Below, one piece after another: positions 1-6,934 of a DNA stretch of 12,204 nt (position 1 is the first letter of the stretch; every line of letters begins with the position of its first letter). A program made the position numbers and the translations under genes. A model generated the notes under the pieces. That model did no database searches and was not told the DNA's origin. It saw nothing but the letters and a program-made list of their open reading frames with translations. The stretch is from an uncultured Clostridia bacterium (GTDB lineage: Bacteria; Bacillota; Dehalobacteriia; UBA4068; JAAVYR01). Location of the stretch: the NCBI GenBank assembly GCA_946562005.1, contig CAMNVD010000029.1:1-12204 (forward strand). The letters are read 5' to 3'.

Positions 1-1
1 T

Positions 2-118
2 GGACAGGACCCTTCTAATGGCGGGTTATACTTCTGGAATCCCAAAACGACCAAAAGCAAATATTTTAATACCTTGACCAGAACAGCAGAAATCGGTAGT
101 CATGCCTTCGCAAAATAA
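2..118 (+). CDS. Cell wall hydrolase (SleB/CwlJ type), C-terminal fragment
   Basis: The first 117 bases read in frame 2 on the plus strand as 38 residues ending in a TAA at 116-118; the 5' part lies outside the window. The peptide begins GQDPSNGGLYFWNPK and ends EIGSHAFAK. This matches the end of the Hydrolase_2 family (SleB/CwlJ cell wall hydrolases), where a D-P-[TS]-x-G-A-L-Y-[FY]-x-N-P run is followed about 20 residues later by I-G-x-H-x-F. Members cleave peptidoglycan during spore germination or, in non-sporing relatives, during wall turnover. With only the last 38 residues visible, the catalytic region, signal peptide and start cannot be judged. The gene converges on the minus-strand FUSC gene and shares its terminator. 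The family call rests on remembered motif similarity, not on a search. Confidence 0.72.
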   Translation, partial: GQDPSNGGLYFWNPKTTKSKYFNTLTRTAEIGSHAFAK

Positions 119-140
119 AAAATAGCTGCCATTCAAAGCA

Positions 141-175
141 TAAAAGCTATCCTCTTGTAAAGAGGATAGCTTTTA
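141..175. terminator. Bidirectional intrinsic terminator between convergent genes
   Basis: A perfect 16-bp inverted repeat (141-156 with 160-175) has a 3-base loop GTA at 157-159. Each arm has four A/T bases on its outer side, so in either direction the stem ends in a short U-run. It sits 22 bases after the stop of the plus-strand hydrolase and 2 bases after the stop of the minus-strand FUSC gene. It can therefore end transcription from both sides. Confidence 0.85.
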
Positions 176-177
176 CT

Positions 178-729
178 TTATTCTTGATGGGTATGTTCTG
201 ATATTTCGGATGTTGCCTGTTTCTCTCCTGCTATCTCTTTCTTTTCATGAGAAGGAAAGAAAAACTGATTGACAATCACTGCAAAAATAATCCCAATAGT
301 AGTATCCACAATTCTGCTGGTAGCGTATTCCCAAGTATTGGGAATATCCCTGGTGAAATCTGTGACGATACTTAAAAAAACAATGCTGCAAATAACAACA
401 GAACCAGGCTTTTTTATTACATTACACAGCCAAATCAAAAAGATATTTAAGACCGGTACCATGAAAAGATACGCATAATCGTAATAATGGGGAATAAAAC
501 GGGCCGACTCCAACACCCCAAACCCTACCATACCGCCAATAACCGTACCGATAAAGCGATTAAATCCCGCTAAAATTGTTTTATCCGTTGACTTCTGCAT
601 ACAGACAACAGCCGCAATCGAAGAATAAAAGGCGCTCTCCCGCTGGGCAAAATATGCAAATACCAAACAGAAAAACACTGCTAGATTGGTCTTTAATATT
701 CTGTTGCCGATTTTATACCGGTCTTCCAT
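178..729 (-). CDS. Short FUSC / aromatic acid exporter-like membrane protein
   Basis: 183 residues, starting at ATG 729 with CAGGAG seven bases upstream. The sequence is strongly hydrophobic, with about five likely membrane segments (around residues 14-28, 33-45, 57-75, 84-104 and 108-125) and another near 142-158. It has a polar, Glu/Lys/His-rich cytoplasmic tail from about residue 160. The pattern of an N-terminal RILKTNLAVFF helix, then a FYSSIAAVVCMQ segment and a R-F-I-G-T-x-I-G-G motif, is typical of FUSC/aromatic acid exporter proteins, which are thought to export aromatic acids or other organic anions. Many relatives have a long C-terminal soluble domain; this one stops after the membrane module, so it may be a minimal version. 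It lies 27 bases after rsmA and probably shares its transcript. The substrate is unknown. Confidence 0.7.
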   Translation of the reverse strand: MEDRYKIGNRILKTNLAVFFCLVFAYFAQRESAFYSSIAAVVCMQKSTDKTILAGFNRFIGTVIGGMVGFGVLESARFIPHYYDYAYLFMVPVLNIFLIWLCNVIKKPGSVVICSIVFLSIVTDFTRDIPNTWEYATSRIVDTTIGIIFAVIVNQFFFPSHEKKEIAGEKQATSEISEHTHQE

Positions 730-756
730 AGATACGCTCCTGAATGTTATATCTCT

Positions 757-1644
757 TTATTTTAATGCTGCAAAACCATTGGTAATAGCAGCAAATTCCG
801 CTAAAGATAAAGTCTCCCCTCGCCGCTCTGGCGCAATACCACAAGATGCTAATACCTGCTGCACTTGTTCCTTATCACCCGCAACACCGCCATTGCTTAA
901 AGCATTAAGCAATGTTTTCCGCCGTTGAGCAAAAGCTGCTCTAATCACAGAAAAAAGGATTTTTTCACTGGTAACAGCCACCGGCGGCTCCAGTCGGTTT
1001 TCTAATAAAACCACGGCAGAATCCACCTGCGGCCGAGGATAAAACACAGTAGGCGGCACGATAGTGACAATGCTGGCCTTCGCCCGGTATTGCACCCCGA
1101 GGGATAAAGCACCATAGTCCTTACCACCAGGAGATGCCACCATCCGCTCTGCTACTTCTTTTTGCACCATCAGCACCATCTTTTGCCAAGACCAGCTTTG
1201 CTCCAAAAGACGCATGACAATAGGCGTGGTAATATAATAGGGCAGATTAGCCACGACTGAAAACGGAACCGAAGCAGCCCCCTCCTTACCCGCTGCCTCC
1301 CGGACCAGCTGTTCTAGGTCTACCTTCATGGCGTCGCCATGACAAACTCGCACATTATCATAAGGCGCTAGGATATCCTTGAGCAAAGCTACTAATTCTC
1401 CATCAATTTCCACAGCCACTACTTGTCCTGCCTGCTCCGCCAATTGTTTCGTAAGAGCGCCTAGGCCTGGACCGATTTCCAGCACAATCTGCTCTTTATC
1501 TAAATCTGCCGCATCAATGATTTTCCCTACAAACTTCGGTTCCAGAAGAAAGTTTTGTCCCCACTTCTTCTTGGTATGAAAATCACTTGCGCTCATCAGC
1601 TGCTTGGTTTTCCCTTGCGGTTTTCCATAATATTTATCTGCCAT
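757..1644 (-). CDS. rsmA: 16S rRNA (adenine1518/1519-N6)-dimethyltransferase RsmA (KsgA)
   Basis: 295 residues, usual length for the family. The enzyme transfers four methyl groups from S-adenosylmethionine to A1518 and A1519 in helix 45 of 16S rRNA, a late step in 30S assembly; its loss gives kasugamycin resistance. Visible motifs in order are GQNFL (29-33), the SAM-binding EIGPGLG (56-62), VVAVEID (75-81), the catalytic NLPYY (133-137) and PRPQVDSAVV (203-212) in the C-terminal substrate-binding part. The ATG at 1644 follows AAGGAG six bases upstream. In B. subtilis the gene follows yabE and rnmV; here rnmV is absent and a terminator separates it from yabE. Its promoter should therefore lie in 1645-1753, an AT-rich stretch where I see no convincing -35/-10 pair. 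Confidence 0.95.
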   Translation of the reverse strand: MADKYYGKPQGKTKQLMSASDFHTKKKWGQNFLLEPKFVGKIIDAADLDKEQIVLEIGPGLGALTKQLAEQAGQVVAVEIDGELVALLKDILAPYDNVRVCHGDAMKVDLEQLVREAAGKEGAASVPFSVVANLPYYITTPIVMRLLEQSWSWQKMVLMVQKEVAERMVASPGGKDYGALSLGVQYRAKASIVTIVPPTVFYPRPQVDSAVVLLENRLEPPVAVTSEKILFSVIRAAFAQRRKTLLNALSNGGVAGDKEQVQQVLASCGIAPERRGETLSLAEFAAITNGFAALK

Positions 1645-1753
1645 AGCTGCTCCTTTTTTCGTTTTTCCATATCTCTTTATACCTTATCATAAAACCAATT
1701 ATTTTCCAATCTCTTTCTTAAAAAACATCTTTCTATGAATATGTTACCCATAC

Positions 1754-1787
1754 AAAAAGACGACATACTTTAGTATGCCGTCTTTTT
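1754..1787 (-). terminator. Intrinsic terminator after the yabE-like gene
   Basis: Two 16-base arms (1754-1769 and 1772-1787) pair with a single irregular position, which is a U-G wobble in the minus-strand transcript but an A/C mismatch on the plus strand. This favours function in the minus direction. The 3' arm ends in five U residues. It lies 100 bases downstream of the yabE stop. The 243-base gap 1645-1887 otherwise shows nothing I can assign. Confidence 0.8.
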
Positions 1788-1887
1788 CTCTCCATCCCAG
1801 AGAGCTTACCTAGTCATTATTATTTTTTGTAATTGCAGTTTTTCATCATCAGGCGTCATAGCCAATACAACCTATCACCTAATCATG

Positions 1888-2822
1888 CTAATCTAACATA
1901 TAGATTTTTACTTGTTTCCGTCCCCAGCTGCGGCAAGCGTGTTCTGTTTCTAAGAACACATCAATAATATTGCCTTTAATGGCGCCGCCGGTATCTTCAG
2001 CTGTAGCAAAGCCATAGCCTTCTACATACACGCGGCTGCCCAGGGGAATGACCCGTGGGTCTACAGCAATGGTGCCTACCTTCGGGTTTGTACCTGTTGC
2101 AGTACGGTTCCCTGTGTAGGTATAGGCCGTTGCCTCTACGACCATCGCCTCGTTAAATTCAAATGCTCTGCCGCCTCTGCTTGCCTGTGTCAGGGTGCCC
2201 ATGGCTATCACCTGATTCACAGGTTCTTCTAATACAGAAGAAGCAAGTTCTACCCGTTGGATTTCTTTGCCGTCCGCATAAGAAACCTCTACGGTAAGTT
2301 GTTCCCGGCCGTCACGGCCTGGGGTAATAACTTTGGAAATGCCTTTTTCTAAAGTCTCATCAGGGATACGCTCTACCTGATAATCAATAGGCTGGGTAAA
2401 AGAAGCAACTCTCGTCGTAACACGAGACACCACAATTGGTTCTTCGCCTGTTACGATAGCCTCTAGCTCCATATTTACCAAATCCTTTTCACCAAGAGAA
2501 ACATCAGCAGCAGCTAATATTTCTCTGGTAGTAGCAGGAATGTGAGAAATGCGAATCTCCTCACCATCTGCCCGAATCGTCATCTCTACAGCACGGGTAA
2601 TCTGGATGGTACCACCATCCAGCACTCTGCCGCCAGCACTCGTTCTACAGAGCAATCTCTGGTAAGCACATACCGGCTTTTACCGTCGATGATGATTTCA
2701 ATATTTTTTTCAAAAAGAAAATAAACTGCGAAAGATGATATGAATAATAATGCGGTAAGCAGGATGATGGCAACCCTCACCCAAGAACGGGACAGCTGCC
2801 TACAAGCTGCTTCACTATTCAT
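1888..2822 (-). pseudogene. yabE: YabE-like G5/3D cell-wall protein, frameshifted with internal deletion
   Basis: Two frames together make one YabE/RpfB-like protein. The first part (2822 down to the stop at 2586) starts at ATG 2822 behind a strong AGGAGG. It has an N-terminal membrane anchor (residues 16-37) and the beginning of a DUF348 repeat (IEIIIDGKSRYVLTRDCSVERVLAA). The second part, open from at least TTG 2655 to the stop at 1888, resumes with the end of that repeat (VLDGGTIQITRAVE). It continues with a second full DUF348 repeat, a G5 domain (about residues 85-152 of the fragment, with ADGKE) and a C-terminal 3D domain whose three aspartates stand in VDPRVIPLGS, AEDTGGAIKG and IIDVF. 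Aligning the two repeats shows that about 18 residues are missing at the frame change, so this is a deletion of about 49 or 52 bases rather than one indel. TTG 2655 has no Shine-Dalgarno. Intact homologues are exported, peptidoglycan-acting, resuscitation-factor-like proteins. Either a real lesion or an assembly collapse. Confidence 0.85.
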
Positions 2823-2868
2823 GTATACCTCCTAAAAAATTCGTCTTTGCTTTACTATATGCCCAATG

Positions 2869-2896
2869 GAGAAAAAATTATACCAAACTTTTTCTC
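2869..2896. promoter_or_regulatory. Interrupted palindrome over the yabE promoter (possible operator)
   Basis: GAGAAAAA at 2869-2876 is repeated inverted as TTTTTCTC at 2889-2896, a perfect 8-12-8 arrangement with half-site centres 20 bp apart. The 12-base centre contains the TATAAT -10 element. The spacing of about two helical turns suits a dimeric repressor, but no regulator is identifiable here. The A/T-rich arms make chance occurrence possible. Confidence 0.4.
2877..2885 (-). promoter_or_regulatory. Extended -10 promoter of the yabE-like gene
   Basis: The minus strand reads TGGTATAAT, a consensus TATAAT preceded by a TG-N extension, 55 bases before the ATG at 2822. No good -35 hexamer stands 16-18 bases upstream, as is usual for extended -10 promoters. 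It lies just after the tatD terminator, which fits an independent transcript for yabE. Confidence 0.65.
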
Positions 2897-2918
2897 ATCA
2901 CGTATTCTATAATAAGAA

Positions 2919-2949
2919 AAGGGCAGTGTCAAACAAAACACTACCCCTT
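2919..2949 (-). terminator. Intrinsic terminator after metG-tatD
   Basis: AAGGGCAGTGT (2919-2929, plus strand) pairs with ACACTACCCCTT (2938-2949) across an 8-base loop. The stem has one bulged base and one U-G wobble in the minus transcript. The minus transcript continues UUUUCUUAUU. It stands 58 bases after the tatD stop and before the yabE promoter. Confidence 0.72.
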
Positions 2950-3007
2950 ATTTTCGGAGATTTTCTCATATTTCGGCAAATTTCGCTTTTTTTCATTTAG
3001 CCGTTTT

Positions 3008-3853
3008 CTAGTCCACCCCGTAAATATTTTTGCTGTTTTTAGTCAAGATTTCGGCAGCTTTTTCCAAATCCATACCCTTTATGCTGGCGATTTTTTCTGC
3101 CACCAGCCGGACAAGAGCTGGTTCGTTAGTCCTACCCCGAAATGGATGAGGCGCAAGATAAGGACAATCTGTCTCTATCAAAAGCTCCTCTATAGGCGTT
3201 TTTGCGACCACTTCCGGTAAATTTTTTGCATTAGAAAATGTTACCGGTCCACCAATAGACAGTTTCCAGCCCAGATTTAAACATATCTTTGCCATTTCCC
3301 AGCTACCGGAATAACAATGCATAATGCCGCCGTTTACCGCAGCACCCGTCTCTTTGATGATTTCCAGCATATCGCCGTGAGCGTCTCTATCATGGATGGC
3401 AATCGGCAGCTTTAGCTGTTTCGCCAAATCAATCTGAGCATAAAAGGCTTTCTTCTGCATCTCATGGCTATGGTCGTCCCAATAGTAATCCAGACCGATC
3501 TCACCGATAGCCTTTACCTGCGTAGAGCTTTTTGCTAAGTTATAAAGTTTTTCTAACATTTCTTCCGTTACGGTGTCTGCATCACTAGGATGAATGCCAA
3601 TAACAGCCACCACCTGTTCTGGGTATTGCTCAGCAATCTTCACCGCCAGGAGAGAGGACGGCCAATCATAGCCAATACAAGCAACATGATTGACGCCATT
3701 AACTTTTGCACGGCCTAAAACAGCGGGTAATTGTGGAAAGAGTTTTTCATCGTTCAGGTGCGCATGGGTATCAAATAAATCCAAGACAGACTTTTCTTCG
3801 TTTAAATAGGCTAAAACCTTAGCCTGTTTTTCATCTTGTTCTGCCATATCCAT
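3008..3853 (-). CDS. tatD: TatD family metal-dependent DNase
   Basis: 281 residues. TatD enzymes are TIM-barrel, metal-dependent 3'-5' exonucleases acting on DNA and RNA in the cytoplasm, linked to repair and nucleic-acid turnover. The metal ligands of the family are all present: DTHAHL with H30 and H32, EIGLDYYWD with E118, AIHDRDAHGD with H154, MHCYSGS with H179, and IETDCPYLAPHPFRG with D229. The protein has about 25 extra residues before DTHAHL, charged and probably helical, compared with the usual start just before this motif. Two ATGs (3853 and 3847) are possible; the first lies 2 bases after the metG stop, so translation is probably coupled to metG. The order metG-tatD-yabE is the standard Bacillota order (metS-yabD-yabE). 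The product ends NIYGVD, the usual C-terminus of the family. Confidence 0.93.
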   Translation of the reverse strand: MDMAEQDEKQAKVLAYLNEEKSVLDLFDTHAHLNDEKLFPQLPAVLGRAKVNGVNHVACIGYDWPSSLLAVKIAEQYPEQVVAVIGIHPSDADTVTEEMLEKLYNLAKSSTQVKAIGEIGLDYYWDDHSHEMQKKAFYAQIDLAKQLKLPIAIHDRDAHGDMLEIIKETGAAVNGGIMHCYSGSWEMAKICLNLGWKLSIGGPVTFSNAKNLPEVVAKTPIEELLIETDCPYLAPHPFRGRTNEPALVRLVAEKIASIKGMDLEKAAEILTKNSKNIYGVD

Positions 3854-3855
3854 CG

Positions 3856-5985
3856 CTATTTCACTTTCCCGCCGCTAGGGATATTTTTTACTTCCACTAC
3901 CTCAAGAGAGCCGCCCTGAGAAGCAGCGAGAATCATACCGCAAGACTCAATACCCCGGAGCTTTGCCGGTTTTAGGTTGGCAACGATAACCACTTTCTTA
4001 CCGATTAAATCCGCCGGCTCATAGTGAAGGGCAATACCCGAAACCACCGTCCGTTCTTCATCACCGATTTTCACTTGCAGCTTCAAAAGTTTATCTGTTT
4101 TTTCTACTTTTTCACAAGCGATAACTTCTGCTACCCGCAAATCGACTTTAGCAAAGTCATCAATAGAAATAAGATTTTCTTCTGAGGATTTTTCATCTTC
4201 GTTCAACACATCTTTTACAGCGGAGACAGCGGCACCGGCAGCCTTTCTCACAGCAGTAACGCCAGTATTTACCCCATCTTTGACACCATCTTTAAAGTCT
4301 TGGCTGGTAACAGTAGCTTTGATTTCTTTGGCGCCTTCTGCTACGGTATCGCCTACTTCTCTTGCAAAGTTTTTCAAAGTATTCATTGCTGCATTCATCG
4401 CTGTTTTCGCATCTTCCACAGGATTACCTCCTTCTACACCTAATACAGCCATATCAATGCGTGGGAATAAAGGTTCGCCACGGTTTATCTTTGCTCCTAC
4501 AGGGAAATTGCCGAAAGCAACAGTATCCCAGTTTTGACTTTCTGCATCTTTTTCAATGCCTAATTGTTGCCATACCTTCGGCGCAATATTAGGCATCACC
4601 GGTTGAATCATAATAGTGGCCATCCGCAACACTTCCGCCATGTTATAGAGAACGGTTGCCAGCTTTTCTGTTTCCCCTGCCTTATTCAAGGCCCAAGGAG
4701 CTACCTCATCAATATATTTATTGCCTCGATTGATAAGCTTCCAGATAGCACCCAACGCATTGCTGAATTCCATTTTGTCCATATACTCGCCTACAATATC
4801 AGGCGTAGCCTTTGCCAGTGCAATCAAGTCGTCGTCATACTCAGTAGACTCGGACGGAGAAAGAGCGAAACCGCCCTGAAACTTATCTATCATGGCAGTC
4901 GTACGAGAAAGCAGGTTGCCATAGTCGTTGGCAAGGTCCACATTGATTCTGGTAACCAAGGCCTCCTCTGAATAGTTTGCATCTAGCCCCATAGGCATTT
5001 CCCGCATGAGGAAATAACGGAGCGCATCAGAACCATATTTATCTACTAAAATTAGTGGGTCTACTACATTCCCTTTAGACTTGGACATTTTGCCATTGTC
5101 GATAAGCACCCAACCATGGCCAAATACTTTCTGCGGCAAAGGCAATCCTAGAGCCATGAGCATAATAGGCCAAATAATAGAGTGAAAGCGAATAATATCC
5201 TTCCCCACCAGGTGGGTTGTGTTCCCCCAGAATTTTTGAAAGAGGCTGTCGTCCTCCGTGCCATAGCCTAAGGCAGACAGATAGTTAATCAGTGCGTCAA
5301 ACCACACGTAAATCACGTGTTTGTCATCAAAAGGAACCGGAATCCCCCAAGAAAAGGTAGTCCGGGATACGCATAAATCTTCTAAGCCCTGTTTGACGAA
5401 GTTTATCATTTCATTGCGACGGGTTTCGGGCTGAATAAAATCAGGATGACTTTCGATAAACGCCATCCATTGGTCGGCATATTTGCTCATTTTGAAGAAG
5501 TAGCTTTCCTCATGGGTTAGCTCTACCGGACGGCCGCAGTCAGGACAGATATGCTCTTCCCCTACTTGCCGTTGGGTGAAGAAGGTCTCGCAAGGCGTGC
5601 AATACCAGCCTTCGTATTGAGATTTGTAAATATCCCCCTGGTCATAAATTTTCTGGAACAGCTTCTGCGCCACTTGCTTATGGCGTTCCTGCGTCGTACG
5701 GATAAAGTCATCATTAGAAATATTCAACTGCTTCCAGAGATATTGCATATTGGCTACAATGGGATTGACAAATTCGATAGGAGTTTTGCCTACTGCCTTT
5801 GCCGCCCGTTCGATTTTCTGGCCATGCTCGTCACTACCCGTGAGGAAAAAGGTCTCATAGCCGCGTAATTTCTTATAGCGTGCCATAGTATCCGCTGCTA
5901 CTGTAGAATACGCATGTCCGATATGCAGATTTGCGCTGGGGTAATAAATAGGCGTGGTAATATAAAATGTTTTTTCTTCTGCCAT
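3856..5985 (-). CDS. metG: Methionyl-tRNA synthetase with unusual linker and C-terminal tRNA-binding domain
   Basis: MetRS charges tRNA-Met and initiator tRNA with methionine. Residue numbers below count from a TTG at 5994. I prefer the ATG at 5985, which gives the family start MAEEKTFYITTPIYYPS and 709 residues; AAGGAGG is 12 bases before it and only 3 before the TTG. The class I signatures are both present: HIGH (24-27) and KMSKS (302-306). The zinc knuckle YCTPC...HICPDCG has Cys132, 135, 150 and 153. The helical anticodon-binding domain spans about 345-515. The C-terminal Trbp111-like tRNA-binding domain spans about 608-712 (IDDFAKVDLRVAEV..., VVSGIALHY, ANLKPAKLRGIESCGMILA) and normally dimerises the enzyme. 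Between the two domains, residues about 518-605 form a long Ala/Lys/Asp/Val-rich linker, much longer than the short hinge I recall for B. subtilis MetS (664 residues). No T-box or other leader element is visible; the gene has its own promoter. Confidence 0.96.
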   Translation of the reverse strand: MAEEKTFYITTPIYYPSANLHIGHAYSTVAADTMARYKKLRGYETFFLTGSDEHGQKIERAAKAVGKTPIEFVNPIVANMQYLWKQLNISNDDFIRTTQERHKQVAQKLFQKIYDQGDIYKSQYEGWYCTPCETFFTQRQVGEEHICPDCGRPVELTHEESYFFKMSKYADQWMAFIESHPDFIQPETRRNEMINFVKQGLEDLCVSRTTFSWGIPVPFDDKHVIYVWFDALINYLSALGYGTEDDSLFQKFWGNTTHLVGKDIIRFHSIIWPIMLMALGLPLPQKVFGHGWVLIDNGKMSKSKGNVVDPLILVDKYGSDALRYFLMREMPMGLDANYSEEALVTRINVDLANDYGNLLSRTTAMIDKFQGGFALSPSESTEYDDDLIALAKATPDIVGEYMDKMEFSNALGAIWKLINRGNKYIDEVAPWALNKAGETEKLATVLYNMAEVLRMATIMIQPVMPNIAPKVWQQLGIEKDAESQNWDTVAFGNFPVGAKINRGEPLFPRIDMAVLGVEGGNPVEDAKTAMNAAMNTLKNFAREVGDTVAEGAKEIKATVTSQDFKDGVKDGVNTGVTAVRKAAGAAVSAVKDVLNEDEKSSEENLISIDDFAKVDLRVAEVIACEKVEKTDKLLKLQVKIGDEERTVVSGIALHYEPADLIGKKVVIVANLKPAKLRGIESCGMILAASQGGSLEVVEVKNIPSGGKVK
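4417..4433 (-). promoter_or_regulatory. Internal ribosome binding site and GTG inside metG
   Basis: Within the linker-coding part of metG the minus strand reads AAGGAGGTAATC, an 11 of 12 match to the complement of the 16S rRNA 3' end. The AAGGAGGT core is at 4426-4433. Six bases later comes an in-frame GTG (4419-4417, Val526). Initiation there would give a 187-residue protein of the linker plus the tRNA-binding domain. The match is seen directly; use as a start is inference, since the same bases encode VEGGN. Confidence 0.45.
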
Positions 5986-6050
5986 GTTAATCAAAAGCCT
6001 CCTTGACGATTAAGCCCTTTTAATGCTTTAGTTTCCCATTCTTTTCTTTT

Positions 6051-6079
6051 ATCATACCAAAAAATAACAAATTTGTCAT
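6051..6079 (-). promoter_or_regulatory. Promoter of metG-tatD
   Basis: The minus strand shows ATGACA (6074-6079) as -35, a 17-base spacer, and TATGAT (6051-6056) as -10, preceded by TGG as a TG-N extension. Each hexamer differs from consensus by one base. The -35 begins directly after the rsmI stop, and the expected start of transcription near 6044 leaves a leader of about 60 bases to the ATG at 5985. Confidence 0.72.
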
Positions 6080-6080
6080 G

Positions 6081-6914
6081 TTAGTCTAGTCCCAAGCGAT
6101 AAATATAATTTACCGCCATACCTGTTTCTTCTGCTACTTGTTTTGCCGCCATCTTCCGGGAAGCGCCTGCCGCTTCACACCTTTGCCGCATAGCCAGAAG
6201 CACCTCATCGTTATAAATTTCCTGTTCTGAGGATTCTGCCGCACCTGTCACCACCAAGCAAAATTCACCTTTCACAGCCGGAAGGGCAGCAAAATAATCT
6301 ATCATTTCTCTGATAGCACCTCGTCGCACCTCTTCAAACTTTTTCGTTAATTCTCTGGTTACAGCCATTTGCCGCTGCTCCCCAAAGGCCTCCGCCATGC
6401 ATTCCAGCGTAGCTAATAAACGATGAGGCGCCTCATAGAACACCATAGTACGAGTCTCCTGCTGTAGCCTAGCCAACTGCCGCTGACGGGATTTCTTCTC
6501 CCGCTCCAAAAATCCCTCAAATGTAAAAGGTACCGTAGCAAGCCCCGAGGCCACCAAACCCGTAATCACAGCACTGGGACCTGGCACTACCGTTACCGCA
6601 ATGCCCTGCTCCTTGGCATAGTTAAGTATATCCGTCCCTGGGTCGCAAATACCAGGCATTCCCGCATCAGACACTAGCGCAATATCTTTACCCTCCTGCA
6701 ATGCTTCCAAGAGATAACCGGTTTTCGCCTCTTTATTATGCTCATAGTAACTGGTCAACGGCTTTTTAATATTTAAATGATTTAACAGCTGTCTGGTATG
6801 ACGAGTATCTTCTGCCGCAATGAAATCCACCTGCCGCAAAACCTCAACTGCACGATACGTGATATCTCCCAGATTACCAATGGGCGTGCCAACCAGATAC
6901 AATACGCCTGCCAT
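6081..6914 (-). CDS. rsmI: 16S rRNA (cytidine1402-2'-O)-methyltransferase RsmI
   Basis: 277 residues, full length. RsmI uses S-adenosylmethionine to 2'-O-methylate C1402 in the decoding centre of 16S rRNA, giving m4Cm1402 together with RsmH. The tetrapyrrole-methylase fold is plain: GTPIGNLGDITYRAVEVL (9-26), AEDTRHTRQLL (34-44), SDAGMPGICDPG (82-93) and VPGPSAVITGLVASGL (110-125). A C-terminal helix-turn-helix-like tail (GASRKMAAKQVAEETG... IYRLGLD) is also typical. ATG 6914 follows AGAGGA seven bases upstream. The gene lies 20 bases after trmN6, as yabC follows yabB in B. subtilis, but the GIY-YIG gene yazA that stands between them there is missing. No terminator is seen before the metG promoter, so read-through into metG is likely. 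Confidence 0.95.
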   Translation of the reverse strand: MAGVLYLVGTPIGNLGDITYRAVEVLRQVDFIAAEDTRHTRQLLNHLNIKKPLTSYYEHNKEAKTGYLLEALQEGKDIALVSDAGMPGICDPGTDILNYAKEQGIAVTVVPGPSAVITGLVASGLATVPFTFEGFLEREKKSRQRQLARLQQETRTMVFYEAPHRLLATLECMAEAFGEQRQMAVTRELTKKFEEVRRGAIREMIDYFAALPAVKGEFCLVVTGAAESSEQEIYNDEVLLAMRQRCEAAGASRKMAAKQVAEETGMAVNYIYRLGLD

Positions 6915-6934
6915 AATTGTTCCTCTTTTATTAC

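Noticed and set aside
1645..1753. Possible rsmA promoter (TTGGAA, TATAAA-like words)
   Set aside because: No pair of hexamers has an acceptable 16-18 base spacing; a promoter is expected here but cannot be placed.
2586..2655. Programmed frameshift in yabE
   Set aside because: No slippery heptamer at the junction, and about 18 conserved residues are missing, which a ribosomal shift cannot restore.
4564..4971. Plus-strand open frame of 135 codons opposite metG
   Set aside because: It lies wholly antisense to the anticodon-binding domain of MetRS, has no ribosome site and a composition that mirrors the real gene.
5551..5868. Plus-strand open frame of 105 codons opposite metG
   Set aside because: Antisense shadow of the MetRS catalytic domain; no independent evidence.
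6005..6045. Possible riboswitch or T-box in the metG leader
   Set aside because: The leader is only about 60 bases, has no specifier/antiterminator structure and only a 4-bp AAGC/GCTT pairing.
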